Counted from the stretch's first letter, positions 1 to 5,442 are shown. The stretch is DNA of 6,646 bases from Gammaproteobacteria bacterium (GCA_029880425.1 JAOUOK010000094.1:1-6646); one strand, 5' to 3'. The notes: generated by a model from the letters alone, not told the origin. Numbers and translations are program-made.

Positions 1-377
1 TTTCTCATATCGCGTGTAGCTTTGAATAAATCAATATTATCTATTTCACCATCAGCGTTACGATCAAACATGGGCACATATACTACTTCCTGTGGTTCGC
101 GTGAATGGCGGGATTTTGAATGTTTAAAACCTCGGTGATGTCTTGAATGACGTGAATTAGATCTTTCAATAGCACGATTGCGTCGTTCAATACGTTTATT
201 TTTACGCAATTGCTTAGCGAGAATGGCTATATCTTTTCCATTAACAACACCATTACCATCAAAATCAGCAACTGAAGTCACTGGGGCATTTAATTCGACA
301 CAAGTTTCTTCCGCTGAAACAAATACAGGTTGTAATAAAAATACAGTGAGCGCAAAGGTTAGTGGGACTTTCTTCAT
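1..377 (-). CDS. Secreted EF-hand/dockerin-like protein with Arg/His/Ser-rich insert (C-terminus off window)
   Basis: The first 125 residues are visible and the frame runs open off the left edge. Residues 1-22 form a signal peptide (MKK start, hydrophobic core, likely cleavage after VSA), so the product is probably exported. Two calcium-loop motifs follow. Loop 1 is D38-x-D40-x-N42-G43-x-V45-N46-x-x-D49; loop 2 is D105-x-N107-x-D109-G110-x-I112-D113-x-x-D116. Both match the EF-hand/type I dockerin pattern. Between them, residues 62-99 are strongly basic (10 Arg, 2 Lys, 5 His, 6 Ser) and hold three [RK]HS[RK] units at 76-79, 85-88 and 90-93. The paralogue at 679-1107 has only four residues there. 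There are two adjacent ATG codons; I chose the second (377) because GGAG (384-387) lies 6 bases away, as in the paralogue, while the first ATG (380) would be only 3 bases away. Cys26 is conserved with the paralogue. The function is unknown and no cohesin partner is visible. Confidence 0.85.
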   Translation of the reverse strand, partial: MKKVPLTFALTVFLLQPVFVSAEETCVELNAPVTSVADFDGNGVVNGKDIAILAKQLRKNKRIERRNRAIERSNSRHSRHHRGFKHSKSRHSREPQEVVYVPMFDRNADGEIDNIDLFKATRDMR

Positions 378-398
378 CATTATCTCCAAATCAACATA

Positions 399-404
399 AA
401 TATG
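399..404 (-). promoter_or_regulatory. Candidate -10 element of left paralogue
   Basis: On the minus strand this reads CATATT, inside a block (CCCATATTTAT) that is conserved upstream of the other paralogue (ACCTATATTTTAT at 1128-1140). It would start transcription near 392, giving a leader of about 15 bases and placing the CRP-like site near -82, a helical phase used by class I CRP promoters. No good -35 box is seen, as expected of an activator-dependent promoter. TATTTC at 440-445 is an alternative that would make this a class II promoter. Confidence 0.35.
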
Positions 405-463
405 GGCAGAATTTTCTTGTGTTGGAAGACATATTAGTAGAAATAAAATTAAGTGGATAAAAA

Positions 464-485
464 TTATGTTAATTAGATCACATTT
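464..485 (-). promoter_or_regulatory. CRP-like site upstream of left paralogue
   Basis: The core on the + strand is TGTTA-N6-TCACA (467-482), one mismatch from the CRP consensus TGTGA-N6-TCACA, with AT-rich flanks that fit the 22-bp consensus. Its centre is about 97 bases from the start codon at 377. It aligns without gaps with the perfect site upstream of the other paralogue, which supports it as functional. CRP activity here is inferred from the motif only. Confidence 0.65.
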
Positions 486-503
486 TAAGAACAGATATTT
501 CTT

Positions 504-523
504 TTGTGTTAACACGTTCACAA
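504..523. promoter_or_regulatory. Inverted repeat upstream of CRP-like site (left copy)
   Basis: Arms TTGTG (504-508) and CACAA (519-523) flank 10 bases, centred 39 bp from the CRP-like site centre. The same structure sits at the same distance upstream of the other paralogue with arms TTGTA/TACAA, a compensating change in both arms. A perfect 10-bp palindrome, GTGTTAACAC (506-515), overlaps this copy only. It may be a dimeric regulator's operator; the protein is unknown. Confidence 0.45.
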
Positions 524-617
524 TATGCGTGGTGAAAAATACCTATATGTAAGTTTGAAAAAATGAACGTAATTAAAAAGCAATGCTCAGAATTGGTTTA
601 GCAAGATATTAGTTTAA

Positions 618-649
618 AAAAAAGGCTGACAAGAATGTCAGCCTTTTTT
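618..649 (-). terminator. Intrinsic terminator downstream of right EF-hand gene
   Basis: The GC-rich core is GGCTGAC (624-630) pairing with GTCAGCC (637-643) around a 6-base loop (aagaat), extended by A:T pairs to 13 bp. Read on the minus strand, the stem is followed by a run of U from the A tract at 616-623. It lies about 30 bases past the TAA at 679-681. The T tract at 644-649 means it could also work on the + strand. Confidence 0.9.
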
Positions 650-678
650 GCTTAATATATTTATTATTTATAAATATT

Positions 679-1107
679 TTAAACTGAAGGAGCAGGTCCG
701 TTAAGTGGAGAGAGCGGAAGAGGCGCTGGCTCCTGAATAACAGGTTTCCGGTTTGCTTTGGTACATGTATAAGTGCCTTCAATAACTTTAAGACTTATCG
801 TAGCAAGTTTTTGATCTTCTGCTGTACTCTTTTTCTTCATATCACGAGTAGCTTTAAATAAATCAATATTATCTACTTCACCATCAGCATTACGATCAAA
901 CATGGGCACATAAGAAGAACCTCCCTTGTTTTTACGCATGGCTTTAGCGAGCATGGCAATATCTTGTCCATTAACAATGCCATTGCCGTCAAAATCAGCA
1001 ACTGAGGTTACTGGGGCATTTAATTCGACACAAGTTTCTTCCGCTGAAACAAATATAGGTTGTAATAAAAACACGGTGAGCCCAAAGGCTAGTGAGACTT
1101 TTTTCAT
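679..1107 (-). CDS. Secreted EF-hand/dockerin-like protein (right paralogue)
   Basis: The product is 142 residues. Residues 1-22 are a signal peptide with likely cleavage after VSA. Two EF-hand/dockerin-type calcium loops follow: D38, D40, N42, G43, N46, D49 and D71, N73, D75, G76, D79, D82. Each is followed by a basic helix (AMLAKAMRKNK and ATRDMKKK), and they start 33 residues apart, the spacing of paired dockerin repeats. A region at 100-118 contains Cys115, which could pair with Cys26 as a disulfide. The tail from 121 is rich in Pro and Ala. The start is the ATG at 1107, with GGAG 6 bases upstream; a TTG at 1119 is in frame but overlaps that ribosome site. The gene has its own promoter region with a perfect CRP core and its own terminator, so it is probably monocistronic. 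Calcium binding and export are inferred from motifs. The role is unknown. Confidence 0.9.
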   Translation of the reverse strand: MKKVSLAFGLTVFLLQPIFVSAEETCVELNAPVTSVADFDGNGIVNGQDIAMLAKAMRKNKGGSSYVPMFDRNADGEVDNIDLFKATRDMKKKSTAEDQKLATISLKVIEGTYTCTKANRKPVIQEPAPLPLSPLNGPAPSV

Positions 1108-1113
1108 TGTTAT

Positions 1114-1117
1114 CTCC
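1114..1117 (-). promoter_or_regulatory. Ribosome binding site that decides the start
   Basis: On the minus strand GGAG stands 6 bases before the ATG at 1107. The surrounding TTTGGAGATA is identical upstream of the left paralogue, which marks the true start of both proteins and rules out the in-frame TTG at 1119. Confidence 0.85.
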
Positions 1118-1131
1118 AAAATAACTTATAA

Positions 1132-1137
1132 AATATA
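1132..1137 (-). promoter_or_regulatory. Candidate -10 element of right paralogue
   Basis: TATATT on the minus strand would start transcription near 1125 with a leader of about 18 bases, placing the CRP site near -83. The left paralogue has a matching element at the equivalent place. No -35 box is evident. GTTTAT at 1174-1179 is the class II alternative. Confidence 0.35.
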
Positions 1138-1197
1138 GGTAAAAAGATCTTGTGACTAAGGTGATTGTAGTTGATAAACGGAATTCGTAGACTAATT

Positions 1198-1219
1198 CTA
1201 TGTGAATTGCGTCACATTT
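1198..1219 (-). promoter_or_regulatory. CRP site with perfect core, upstream of right paralogue
   Basis: The core at 1201-1216 is TGTGA-ATTGCG-TCACA, a perfect match to both CRP half-sites, with flanks (CTA and TTT) close to the 22-bp consensus. It is centred about 101 bases from the start codon at 1107. CRP-cAMP activation of this gene is the natural inference, but the regulator gene is not in the window. Confidence 0.75.
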
Positions 1220-1235
1220 TGAGAATGGAAAAATC

Positions 1236-1259
1236 TTTTGTAATACAGAGACTACAAAA
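1236..1259. promoter_or_regulatory. Inverted repeat upstream of CRP site (right copy)
   Basis: Arms TTTTGTA (1236-1242) and TACAAAA (1253-1259) are perfect 7-bp complements around 10 bases, centred 39 bp from the CRP site centre. It matches the left copy in place and spacing, with the inner arm base pair changed from G:C to A:T. It could instead be a weak terminator for the operon ending at 1301, but the stem is almost all A:T and the left copy has no upstream gene to terminate. Confidence 0.45.
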
Positions 1260-1300
1260 TACTAATAAATACTCACTATTTAAAGTTCAATATCCAGTAA

Positions 1301-1957
1301 TTACACTAAGATGTAATCGTAACCTGCCATATTATCCCTTTTAGTTAAAGGGTTTTTCGTGCTGTATTGTGCATAATCATAATCAATAAAACGATAATGC
1401 AGATGAGCATCGCGATCTAAGGGTATGCCCAAACGCGTGGTCTGAATGATTTGTCCCGGGATATAATTAATGTCATCAATATAAAAGTGCTGAGTATCAA
1501 ACTGCTGTTGATCCCATTCGCTTACTGTTAACTCAAGTGCTTTACATAGCAATGTTTGGCCTGCGCACAGTTTTTCTATTGAACGTGTCATCCCATTTTT
1601 TTCAGGGTTAAGTTGTTGCATGGTTTTAATATTGTTCTGCGGAGAGAGTTTGTCGACAAAGGGAAAAGCAGATTTTATCAACACGGCATCTCCCTTGTTA
1701 CCACAACTGATATTCAGGGAAGCATGTCCCCTGGCGTAATACATATATATAGTACCCGGTGGCATAAACATGGCTTTACGTTTTTCGGTATAACCCAGTG
1801 AAGAGTGACTGGCTTTGTCATTGAGATAATACGCTTCAGTTTCAATAATGCGTGCAGCAAGCCATTGCTGTTTATATTTACGACGAATAATTTTACCTAT
1901 TAACGCCTGCGCAACCTTACAGGCATCTTGGCAGAAGAAATCAGGCGGTAGCATCAT
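1301..1957 (-). CDS. mpg: Alkylpurine DNA glycosylase, AAG/MPG family
   Basis: This 218-aa protein belongs to the AAG/MPG (3-methyladenine DNA glycosylase) family, monofunctional enzymes that remove alkylated purines from DNA to begin base excision repair. The signature ETEAY lies at 39-43. By comparison with human AAG (E125, Y127, H136), Glu41 is the water-activating residue, Tyr43 the intercalated-base contact region and His51 (ASHS) the base-pocket histidine. MFMPPGTIYMY (63-73) and LNIS (81-84) continue the family core. SIEKLCAGQTLLCKAL (126-141), RLGIP (175-179) and HYRFID (187-192) are typical of bacterial members. Length is normal. It is the last gene of the operon: its ATG (1957) directly follows the TAA of the dehydrogenase gene, with no ribosome site that I can see, suggesting translational coupling. 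A second ATG (1954) is an equally possible start. I find no convincing terminator after it. Confidence 0.9.
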   Translation of the reverse strand: MMLPPDFFCQDACKVAQALIGKIIRRKYKQQWLAARIIETEAYYLNDKASHSSLGYTEKRKAMFMPPGTIYMYYARGHASLNISCGNKGDAVLIKSAFPFVDKLSPQNNIKTMQQLNPEKNGMTRSIEKLCAGQTLLCKALELTVSEWDQQQFDTQHFYIDDINYIPGQIIQTTRLGIPLDRDAHLHYRFIDYDYAQYSTKNPLTKRDNMAGYDYILV

Positions 1958-2950
1958 TTATAGATGACAACAGTGCAGGCAGGGAGTATTTTTTTCAAAG
2001 CGCTGGACATTCTTTAATGTTGTATCGGCAATATTGGTTAATGCCTGCTCAGTAAAAAAGGCCTGGTGCCCAGTAATAAGAACATTAGGAAATGTGAGTA
2101 ACCGCTCAAACAGGTCATCGGAAATAATTTGATCTGACAAGTCTTTAAAAAAGAGATTTTCTTCCTGCTCGTATACATCAAGACCAAGATAACCAATGTG
2201 TCCATTTTTTAAATAGTTAATTACGGCCTCGGTATCAATAACTGCACCGCGGCTGGTATTTATTAACATTACGCCGGGTTTCATTTTTTGCAGACTTTCA
2301 CTGTTTATAAGGTGATGGGTGTCGGCTGTGAGTGGACAATGTAAGCTGATGACATCTGCCTGCTGGCAGAGGTTATTAAAATCGAGATACTTAACGCCCA
2401 GTGAAATACATTCATCACCTGGATAAGGATCATAAGCAATTACCTTGCTGCCAAAGCCGGTTAAAATTTTTGCCAGTGCTGTACCGATTTGACCGGTACC
2501 GATAATACCAACGGTGGCATTGTGTAATTCAAAGCCGAGTAATCCATTTAGAGAAAAATTACTTTCGCGTACACGGTTATAAGCACGATGAATGTGCCGG
2601 CTTAAACTCAACATTAATCCCACTGAGTGTTCAGCTATAGACTCAGGTGAATAAGAAGGGACACGCACCACGGTAATTCCCAGCTTATCTGCGGTGACTA
2701 CATCAATATTATTAAATCCGGCACAACGCAGTGCTATTAAGCGCACGCCATTTGAGTAGAGTTTTTCAAGTACAGCCGCAGTTAACCGGTCATTCACAAA
2801 AACACAGATACAGCTGACATTCTTTACCAGGTCAACAGTATCTTCATTTAATGCATAGTCATGAAAAAAAAGTTCATGCCGATAGTTTTTATTTACATTT
2901 TCAAAAAAAGTAATGTCATAGGGTTGGCTGCTATAAAAACTAATTTTCAT
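1958..2950 (-). CDS. ldhA: D-lactate dehydrogenase, LdhA type
   Basis: This 330-aa cytoplasmic enzyme of the D-2-hydroxyacid dehydrogenase family probably reduces pyruvate to D-lactate with NADH, a fermentative way to reoxidise NADH. It resembles E. coli LdhA (329 aa) along its whole length: VNDR at 52-55, ALRCAGFNN (73-81), RVPSYSPESIAEH (96-108), NAD-binding GTGQIG (151-156) with Asp174 as the NAD-selective acid in YDPYP, and SLHCPLT (202-208). Catalytic residues are Arg234 (NTSRGA), Glu263 (DVYEQE) and His295 (TGHQAF). The extreme C-terminus is odd: C324-L-H-C-C-H-L330 in place of the E. coli ending CPNELV, a Cys/His cluster that could bind metal or react with oxidants. Its ATG lies 4 bases after the stop of the diguanylate cyclase gene, and I see no clear ribosome site, so translation is probably coupled. 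Confidence 0.93.
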   Translation of the reverse strand: MKISFYSSQPYDITFFENVNKNYRHELFFHDYALNEDTVDLVKNVSCICVFVNDRLTAAVLEKLYSNGVRLIALRCAGFNNIDVVTADKLGITVVRVPSYSPESIAEHSVGLMLSLSRHIHRAYNRVRESNFSLNGLLGFELHNATVGIIGTGQIGTALAKILTGFGSKVIAYDPYPGDECISLGVKYLDFNNLCQQADVISLHCPLTADTHHLINSESLQKMKPGVMLINTSRGAVIDTEAVINYLKNGHIGYLGLDVYEQEENLFFKDLSDQIISDDLFERLLTFPNVLITGHQAFFTEQALTNIADTTLKNVQRFEKNTPCLHCCHL

Positions 2951-2954
2951 TTTT

Positions 2955-4814
2955 TTATTGCAAAGGAAAAATTAGATTACTTTTAACCCTGTTCCTGCCA
3001 GAATTTTTCGCCTGGTAAAGTAAGTCATCTGTTTCTTTGTATATTTCATCGGCATTGTGAATATCAATTGCTGGTTTGCATACCATACCAATTGAAACCG
3101 TTATGTAATTGCTGATATCACTGCCGCTATGAATTATTTTTAATGCTTTGATATTTTCCTTTAACTTGTTGGTGAAATTTAAAGACCGATCACTATCATT
3201 GGCTTTGAAAATCATACCAAATTCTTCTCCGCCGAGTCGGAAGCAATAATCATCCGGTCTTTTAAGTGATTTTTTTAAGGTTGATGCAATAAGTTTTAAA
3301 ACATTATCTCCCATTTGGTGCCCATATAAATCGTTATACTGCTTGAAGTAATCAACGTCGAGAATTAATAAACAGAGTTTTTCATTATTTCTTTTTGCGA
3401 TATTAATTAACTTAGGAAAGATTTCGTCAAAATAGCGACGGTTATAGACATTACATAGCCCATCAGTAATAGAGTTGGTTTCAATTATTTTCTTATCGCT
3501 GATGTTTGTCTGGATCGACATATAACCAAGTTTATTATTATTGCTGTCATATCGTGGTGAAATGGTTGATTCCACCCAGTAGTAACTGCCATCAGGACGC
3601 AGGTTTTTTACTTCACCTTTCCATATTTTGTTATTTTTTATGGTGTGCCATAAGTCATTATACGTCGTATCCGTGGTATCCGGGTGGCTTAGAATATTGT
3701 GATTTGAACCAATTAATTCTTTTCTTGTATACCCAGATATATTACAAAATGCATCGCTAACATCTATTATTTTACCCTTTAGATCGGTATAAGAATAAAT
3801 AACATTATCACTCATTATGTCATGCGATCTTTGTAATTCGTTGGCGATCTGCTTTTCGTGTTTTATATAAAGTAGCGTGGCAAAAAACCAGATAATAAGG
3901 AATATCAAAATAACAAAAATAATAAGGGTTGTTATGTATTTATGGAACTGTAGTTGACTGTTTATAATAGCGCTTATATCAAAGGCTACAACTAAGGTTG
4001 CTGTGTTACTCAAATTAATAGAGAAGGTACTGTAACTTTTACCCTGGTAATCAAAATGTTCATGCACGGTTTTACCATGTGAATGCAATCTATTAGTGGG
4101 ATCAAAATAGCTAAATAATTGAGTATTAGTAGATTTAAATATAGCTAAGTTATTTTTTGTCTTTGCCAGCTCAGATAAGAATTTTTTATTTTGAATATTA
4201 TTAATTAAAAAAAGAGCCTCGTAACCAAACTGCTTTTTAATATGTTGAGTTAAAGAATCGACATTTATACTGAATTCAGCCGCGCCTAAATAGTGTTTAT
4301 CTAATGAGAAAATGGGTGTGACGACACGTAAAAAGTAACCAAATTTTCCTGCACCAAAACTTGTTACTGAGTGAAATGTTTCGTTTACATGGTCAATGAG
4401 TGGTTTTTTACCTTTTGTAATTAGATCGTCAGGAACATGTGGCTTATGTACCCGGATAAAAGATAAATTATCAGGAAATATAATATGTAGCCCCCAAAAA
4501 TTTTCATCCCTTAATTTTAGCTGGTCATAGTAAGGCATAATAGTTTTATAGAAATTATTCCTGTCTTTATTTTTTAATGTGCGCAATACATTTTTGTCAT
4601 TAAATATAATCCTGGATGATTGTATGTAAAATTGTTTTTTTTCAGATATGACAAAATCAATAGATTTTTTTATATATTGCTGGGTGTTAATTATGTTTGA
4701 TTCGAGACTCTCATGTTGCTTTTCAATAATGTATGTTCTGAAAAACAGGAACATATATAAAGCAAAAACAACAAAAAGTAAGGCGCTTATAATTTTTATC
4801 CGGGTAAATGGCAT
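2955..4814 (-). CDS. Membrane diguanylate cyclase: dCache sensor, Aer-like PAS, GGEEF
   Basis: This 619-aa sensor protein makes c-di-GMP from two GTP. A membrane helix (about 6-26) and a second (about 294-318) bound an extracytoplasmic sensor (about 30-290). Motifs such as FIRVHKP (119-125) and RVVTPIF (163-169) suggest a dCache_3-type double Cache domain, so a small extracellular ligand is plausible. A PAS domain (about 335-440) follows; GYTRKELIG, HPD and YYWV resemble the FAD-binding PAS of the aerotaxis receptor Aer. The GGDEF domain (about 448-615) starts at DGLCNVYNRRYF, has the metal-binding LDVDYFK segment (485-491) and the active-site GGEEF at 528-532. An intact product-inhibition I-site, R519-P-D-D522, lies 5 residues before it, so the enzyme should be active and feedback-regulated. 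There is no EAL domain. Its ATG overlaps the upstream stop by one base (TAATG). The coding sequence is clearly richer in AT than the operon's first gene. Confidence 0.95.
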   Translation of the reverse strand: MPFTRIKIISALLFVVFALYMFLFFRTYIIEKQHESLESNIINTQQYIKKSIDFVISEKKQFYIQSSRIIFNDKNVLRTLKNKDRNNFYKTIMPYYDQLKLRDENFWGLHIIFPDNLSFIRVHKPHVPDDLITKGKKPLIDHVNETFHSVTSFGAGKFGYFLRVVTPIFSLDKHYLGAAEFSINVDSLTQHIKKQFGYEALFLINNIQNKKFLSELAKTKNNLAIFKSTNTQLFSYFDPTNRLHSHGKTVHEHFDYQGKSYSTFSINLSNTATLVVAFDISAIINSQLQFHKYITTLIIFVILIFLIIWFFATLLYIKHEKQIANELQRSHDIMSDNVIYSYTDLKGKIIDVSDAFCNISGYTRKELIGSNHNILSHPDTTDTTYNDLWHTIKNNKIWKGEVKNLRPDGSYYWVESTISPRYDSNNNKLGYMSIQTNISDKKIIETNSITDGLCNVYNRRYFDEIFPKLINIAKRNNEKLCLLILDVDYFKQYNDLYGHQMGDNVLKLIASTLKKSLKRPDDYCFRLGGEEFGMIFKANDSDRSLNFTNKLKENIKALKIIHSGSDISNYITVSIGMVCKPAIDIHNADEIYKETDDLLYQAKNSGRNRVKSNLIFPLQ

Positions 4815-5341
4815 TAATGACTATACCTGTTCTTAAGCTTTACATAATTCAATGCTGAGTATTCTATGGACTCAATTTCTTCATCACTTAATTTTCTGAC
4901 TTTCCGAACCGGGCTGCCGACCCATAAGTAACCTGATTCCAGTTGTTTACCAGGTGTAACCAGTGAGCCCGCCCCAATAAGCGTACCTGGTTCAATCACT
5001 GCCCCATCCATTATGGTGGCACCCATGCCGATTAAACAGGAATCGCCGACATGACAGCCATGTAAAATTACGCGGTGGCCAACGGTGACATTATGGCCAA
5101 TTTTTAAATCATAGCCGCCGGGGTTGTACGGTCCGTCATGGGTAACATGAAGAACCGAGTTATCCTGTATGTTGGTATTGTTCCCTATACGGATAGAATT
5201 AACATCACCGCGGATAACGGTCATAGGCCAGATTGAGCAATTTTCACCAATCCGTACATCACCTAAAACGAGGGCTGTTTCATCAACAAATGTTGTCGGG
5301 TGAATATCTGGTTGTTTATCTTCAAAGCTGCGTATTGTCAT
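4814..5341 (-). CDS. yrdA: Gamma-carbonic anhydrase family protein (YrdA-like)
   Basis: This is a 175-aa left-handed beta-helix protein of hexapeptide repeats (for example IGENCSIW at 31-38, IGNNTNIQ at 52-59 and IGAGSLVTPGK at 122-132). It resembles E. coli YrdA through LHVTHDG and YNPGGYDLKIGHNVTVGH. Three histidines in the places of the gamma-carbonic anhydrase zinc ligands are present: His65, His89 and His94, with the 89/94 spacing of the Methanosarcina enzyme (H117/H122). The acidic loop that holds the proton-shuttle Glu in that enzyme is missing, as in other YrdA/CaiE-like proteins. Metal binding in a trimer is therefore likely but carbonic anhydrase activity is uncertain. It is the first gene of the operon and is divergent from the lipoprotein gene at 5443. 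No Shine-Dalgarno sequence is visible before the ATG at 5341, and a -10-like TATAGT sits only 6 bases upstream, so a leaderless message is possible. Confidence 0.93.
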   Translation of the reverse strand: MTIRSFEDKQPDIHPTTFVDETALVLGDVRIGENCSIWPMTVIRGDVNSIRIGNNTNIQDNSVLHVTHDGPYNPGGYDLKIGHNVTVGHRVILHGCHVGDSCLIGMGATIMDGAVIEPGTLIGAGSLVTPGKQLESGYLWVGSPVRKVRKLSDEEIESIEYSALNYVKLKNRYSH

Positions 5342-5368
5342 ATGAAAACTATAGCGTATTTATGATGC

Positions 5369-5398
5369 AGTACCAGCATTTTTAATGATGCTGGTGCT
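5369..5398. repeat. Inverted repeat (hairpin or operator) in divergent promoter region
   Basis: ACCAGCAT (5372-5379) pairs with ATGCTGGT (5388-5395) around an 8-base loop, extended by G:C and A:T pairs and one wobble to 11 pairs. No T tract follows on either strand, so it is not a typical terminator. It overlaps the putative -35 of the (-) operon, so a regulator's operator is possible. Confidence 0.5.
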
Positions 5399-5428
5399 AA
5401 ACTAGACATGGTTTAGATATATGTAAAA

Positions 5429-5436
5429 GAAGGTGA
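5429..5436 (+). promoter_or_regulatory. Strong Shine-Dalgarno of lipoprotein gene
   Basis: GAAGGTGA is 6 bases before the ATG at 5443 and matches the 16S rRNA tail well, fixing the start. It is the strongest ribosome site in the right half of the window. Confidence 0.85.
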
Positions 5437-5442
5437 TTTATT

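Larger units (their letters stand above)
1..523 (-). repeat. Tandem duplication, left unit (gene plus promoter)
   Basis: This unit aligns with 833-1257. Coding positions 241-377 match 971-1107 at a constant offset of 730 with about 13 mismatches in 137 bases by my count. Left of the 102-base insertion the offset becomes 832 (1-80 against 833-912). The promoter part aligns without gaps at an offset of 734 from the CRP-like site through the upstream inverted repeat. The unit may continue beyond the left edge. Confidence 0.8.
384..678. other. Intergenic region between the two paralogues
   Basis: This stretch of about 295 bases has no gene. It holds the promoter region of the left paralogue (a -10-like element, a CRP-like site and an inverted repeat), then about 90 bases in which I see nothing (527-615), then the intrinsic terminator of the right paralogue at 618-649. 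Confidence 0.7.
833..1257 (-). repeat. Tandem duplication, right unit (gene plus promoter)
   Basis: This unit aligns with 1-523. Between the calcium loops it lacks the 102 bases of basic coding sequence found in the left unit, without a change of frame. Promoter elements are colinear: CRP-like site to inverted repeat centre is 39 bp in both. Confidence 0.8.
5342..5442. promoter_or_regulatory. Divergent promoter region between yrdA-like and lipoprotein genes
   Basis: These 101 bases must hold the promoters for both directions. On the minus strand, TATAGT (5348-5353) is a candidate -10 for the operon, with a poor -35 (CTGGTA, 5371-5376) 17 bases upstream. On the + strand TAGATA (5414-5419) is a weak -10 candidate. 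A hairpin at 5369-5398 lies between them. Confidence 0.45.

Noticed and set aside
178..399. Open frame on the + strand (73 aa) and its counterpart at 926-1138 (70 aa)
   Set aside because: Both lie antisense to the EF-hand paralogues and look alike only because the genes beneath are duplicated. They have no ribosome site and no recognisable protein features.
517..536. Second inverted repeat TTCAC-N10-GTGAA upstream of the left paralogue
   Set aside because: The right paralogue has no counterpart, so a chance match is more likely.
1108..1119. TTG start giving four extra residues (MEIT) on the right EF-hand protein
   Set aside because: The TTG overlaps the GGAG ribosome site. The ATG at 1107 has ideal spacing and aligns with the paralogue.
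1236..1259. Terminator for the glycosylase operon
   Set aside because: The stem is almost all A:T with a 10-base loop and only a short T run. Its match to the promoter-linked repeat of the other paralogue favours a regulatory role, though I cannot exclude weak termination.
1613..1801. Open frame on the + strand inside the glycosylase gene
   Set aside because: It is antisense to a conserved catalytic-domain coding sequence and has no start signals.
3506..3760. Open frame on the + strand inside the PAS region of the cyclase
   Set aside because: It is a shadow of a well-supported gene. Its Cys/Tyr-rich translation is typical of the reverse of AT-rich coding sequence.
4648..4836. Open frame on the + strand over the 5' end of the cyclase gene
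   Set aside because: It is antisense to the membrane helix region and its hydrophobicity mirrors that; there is no ribosome site.
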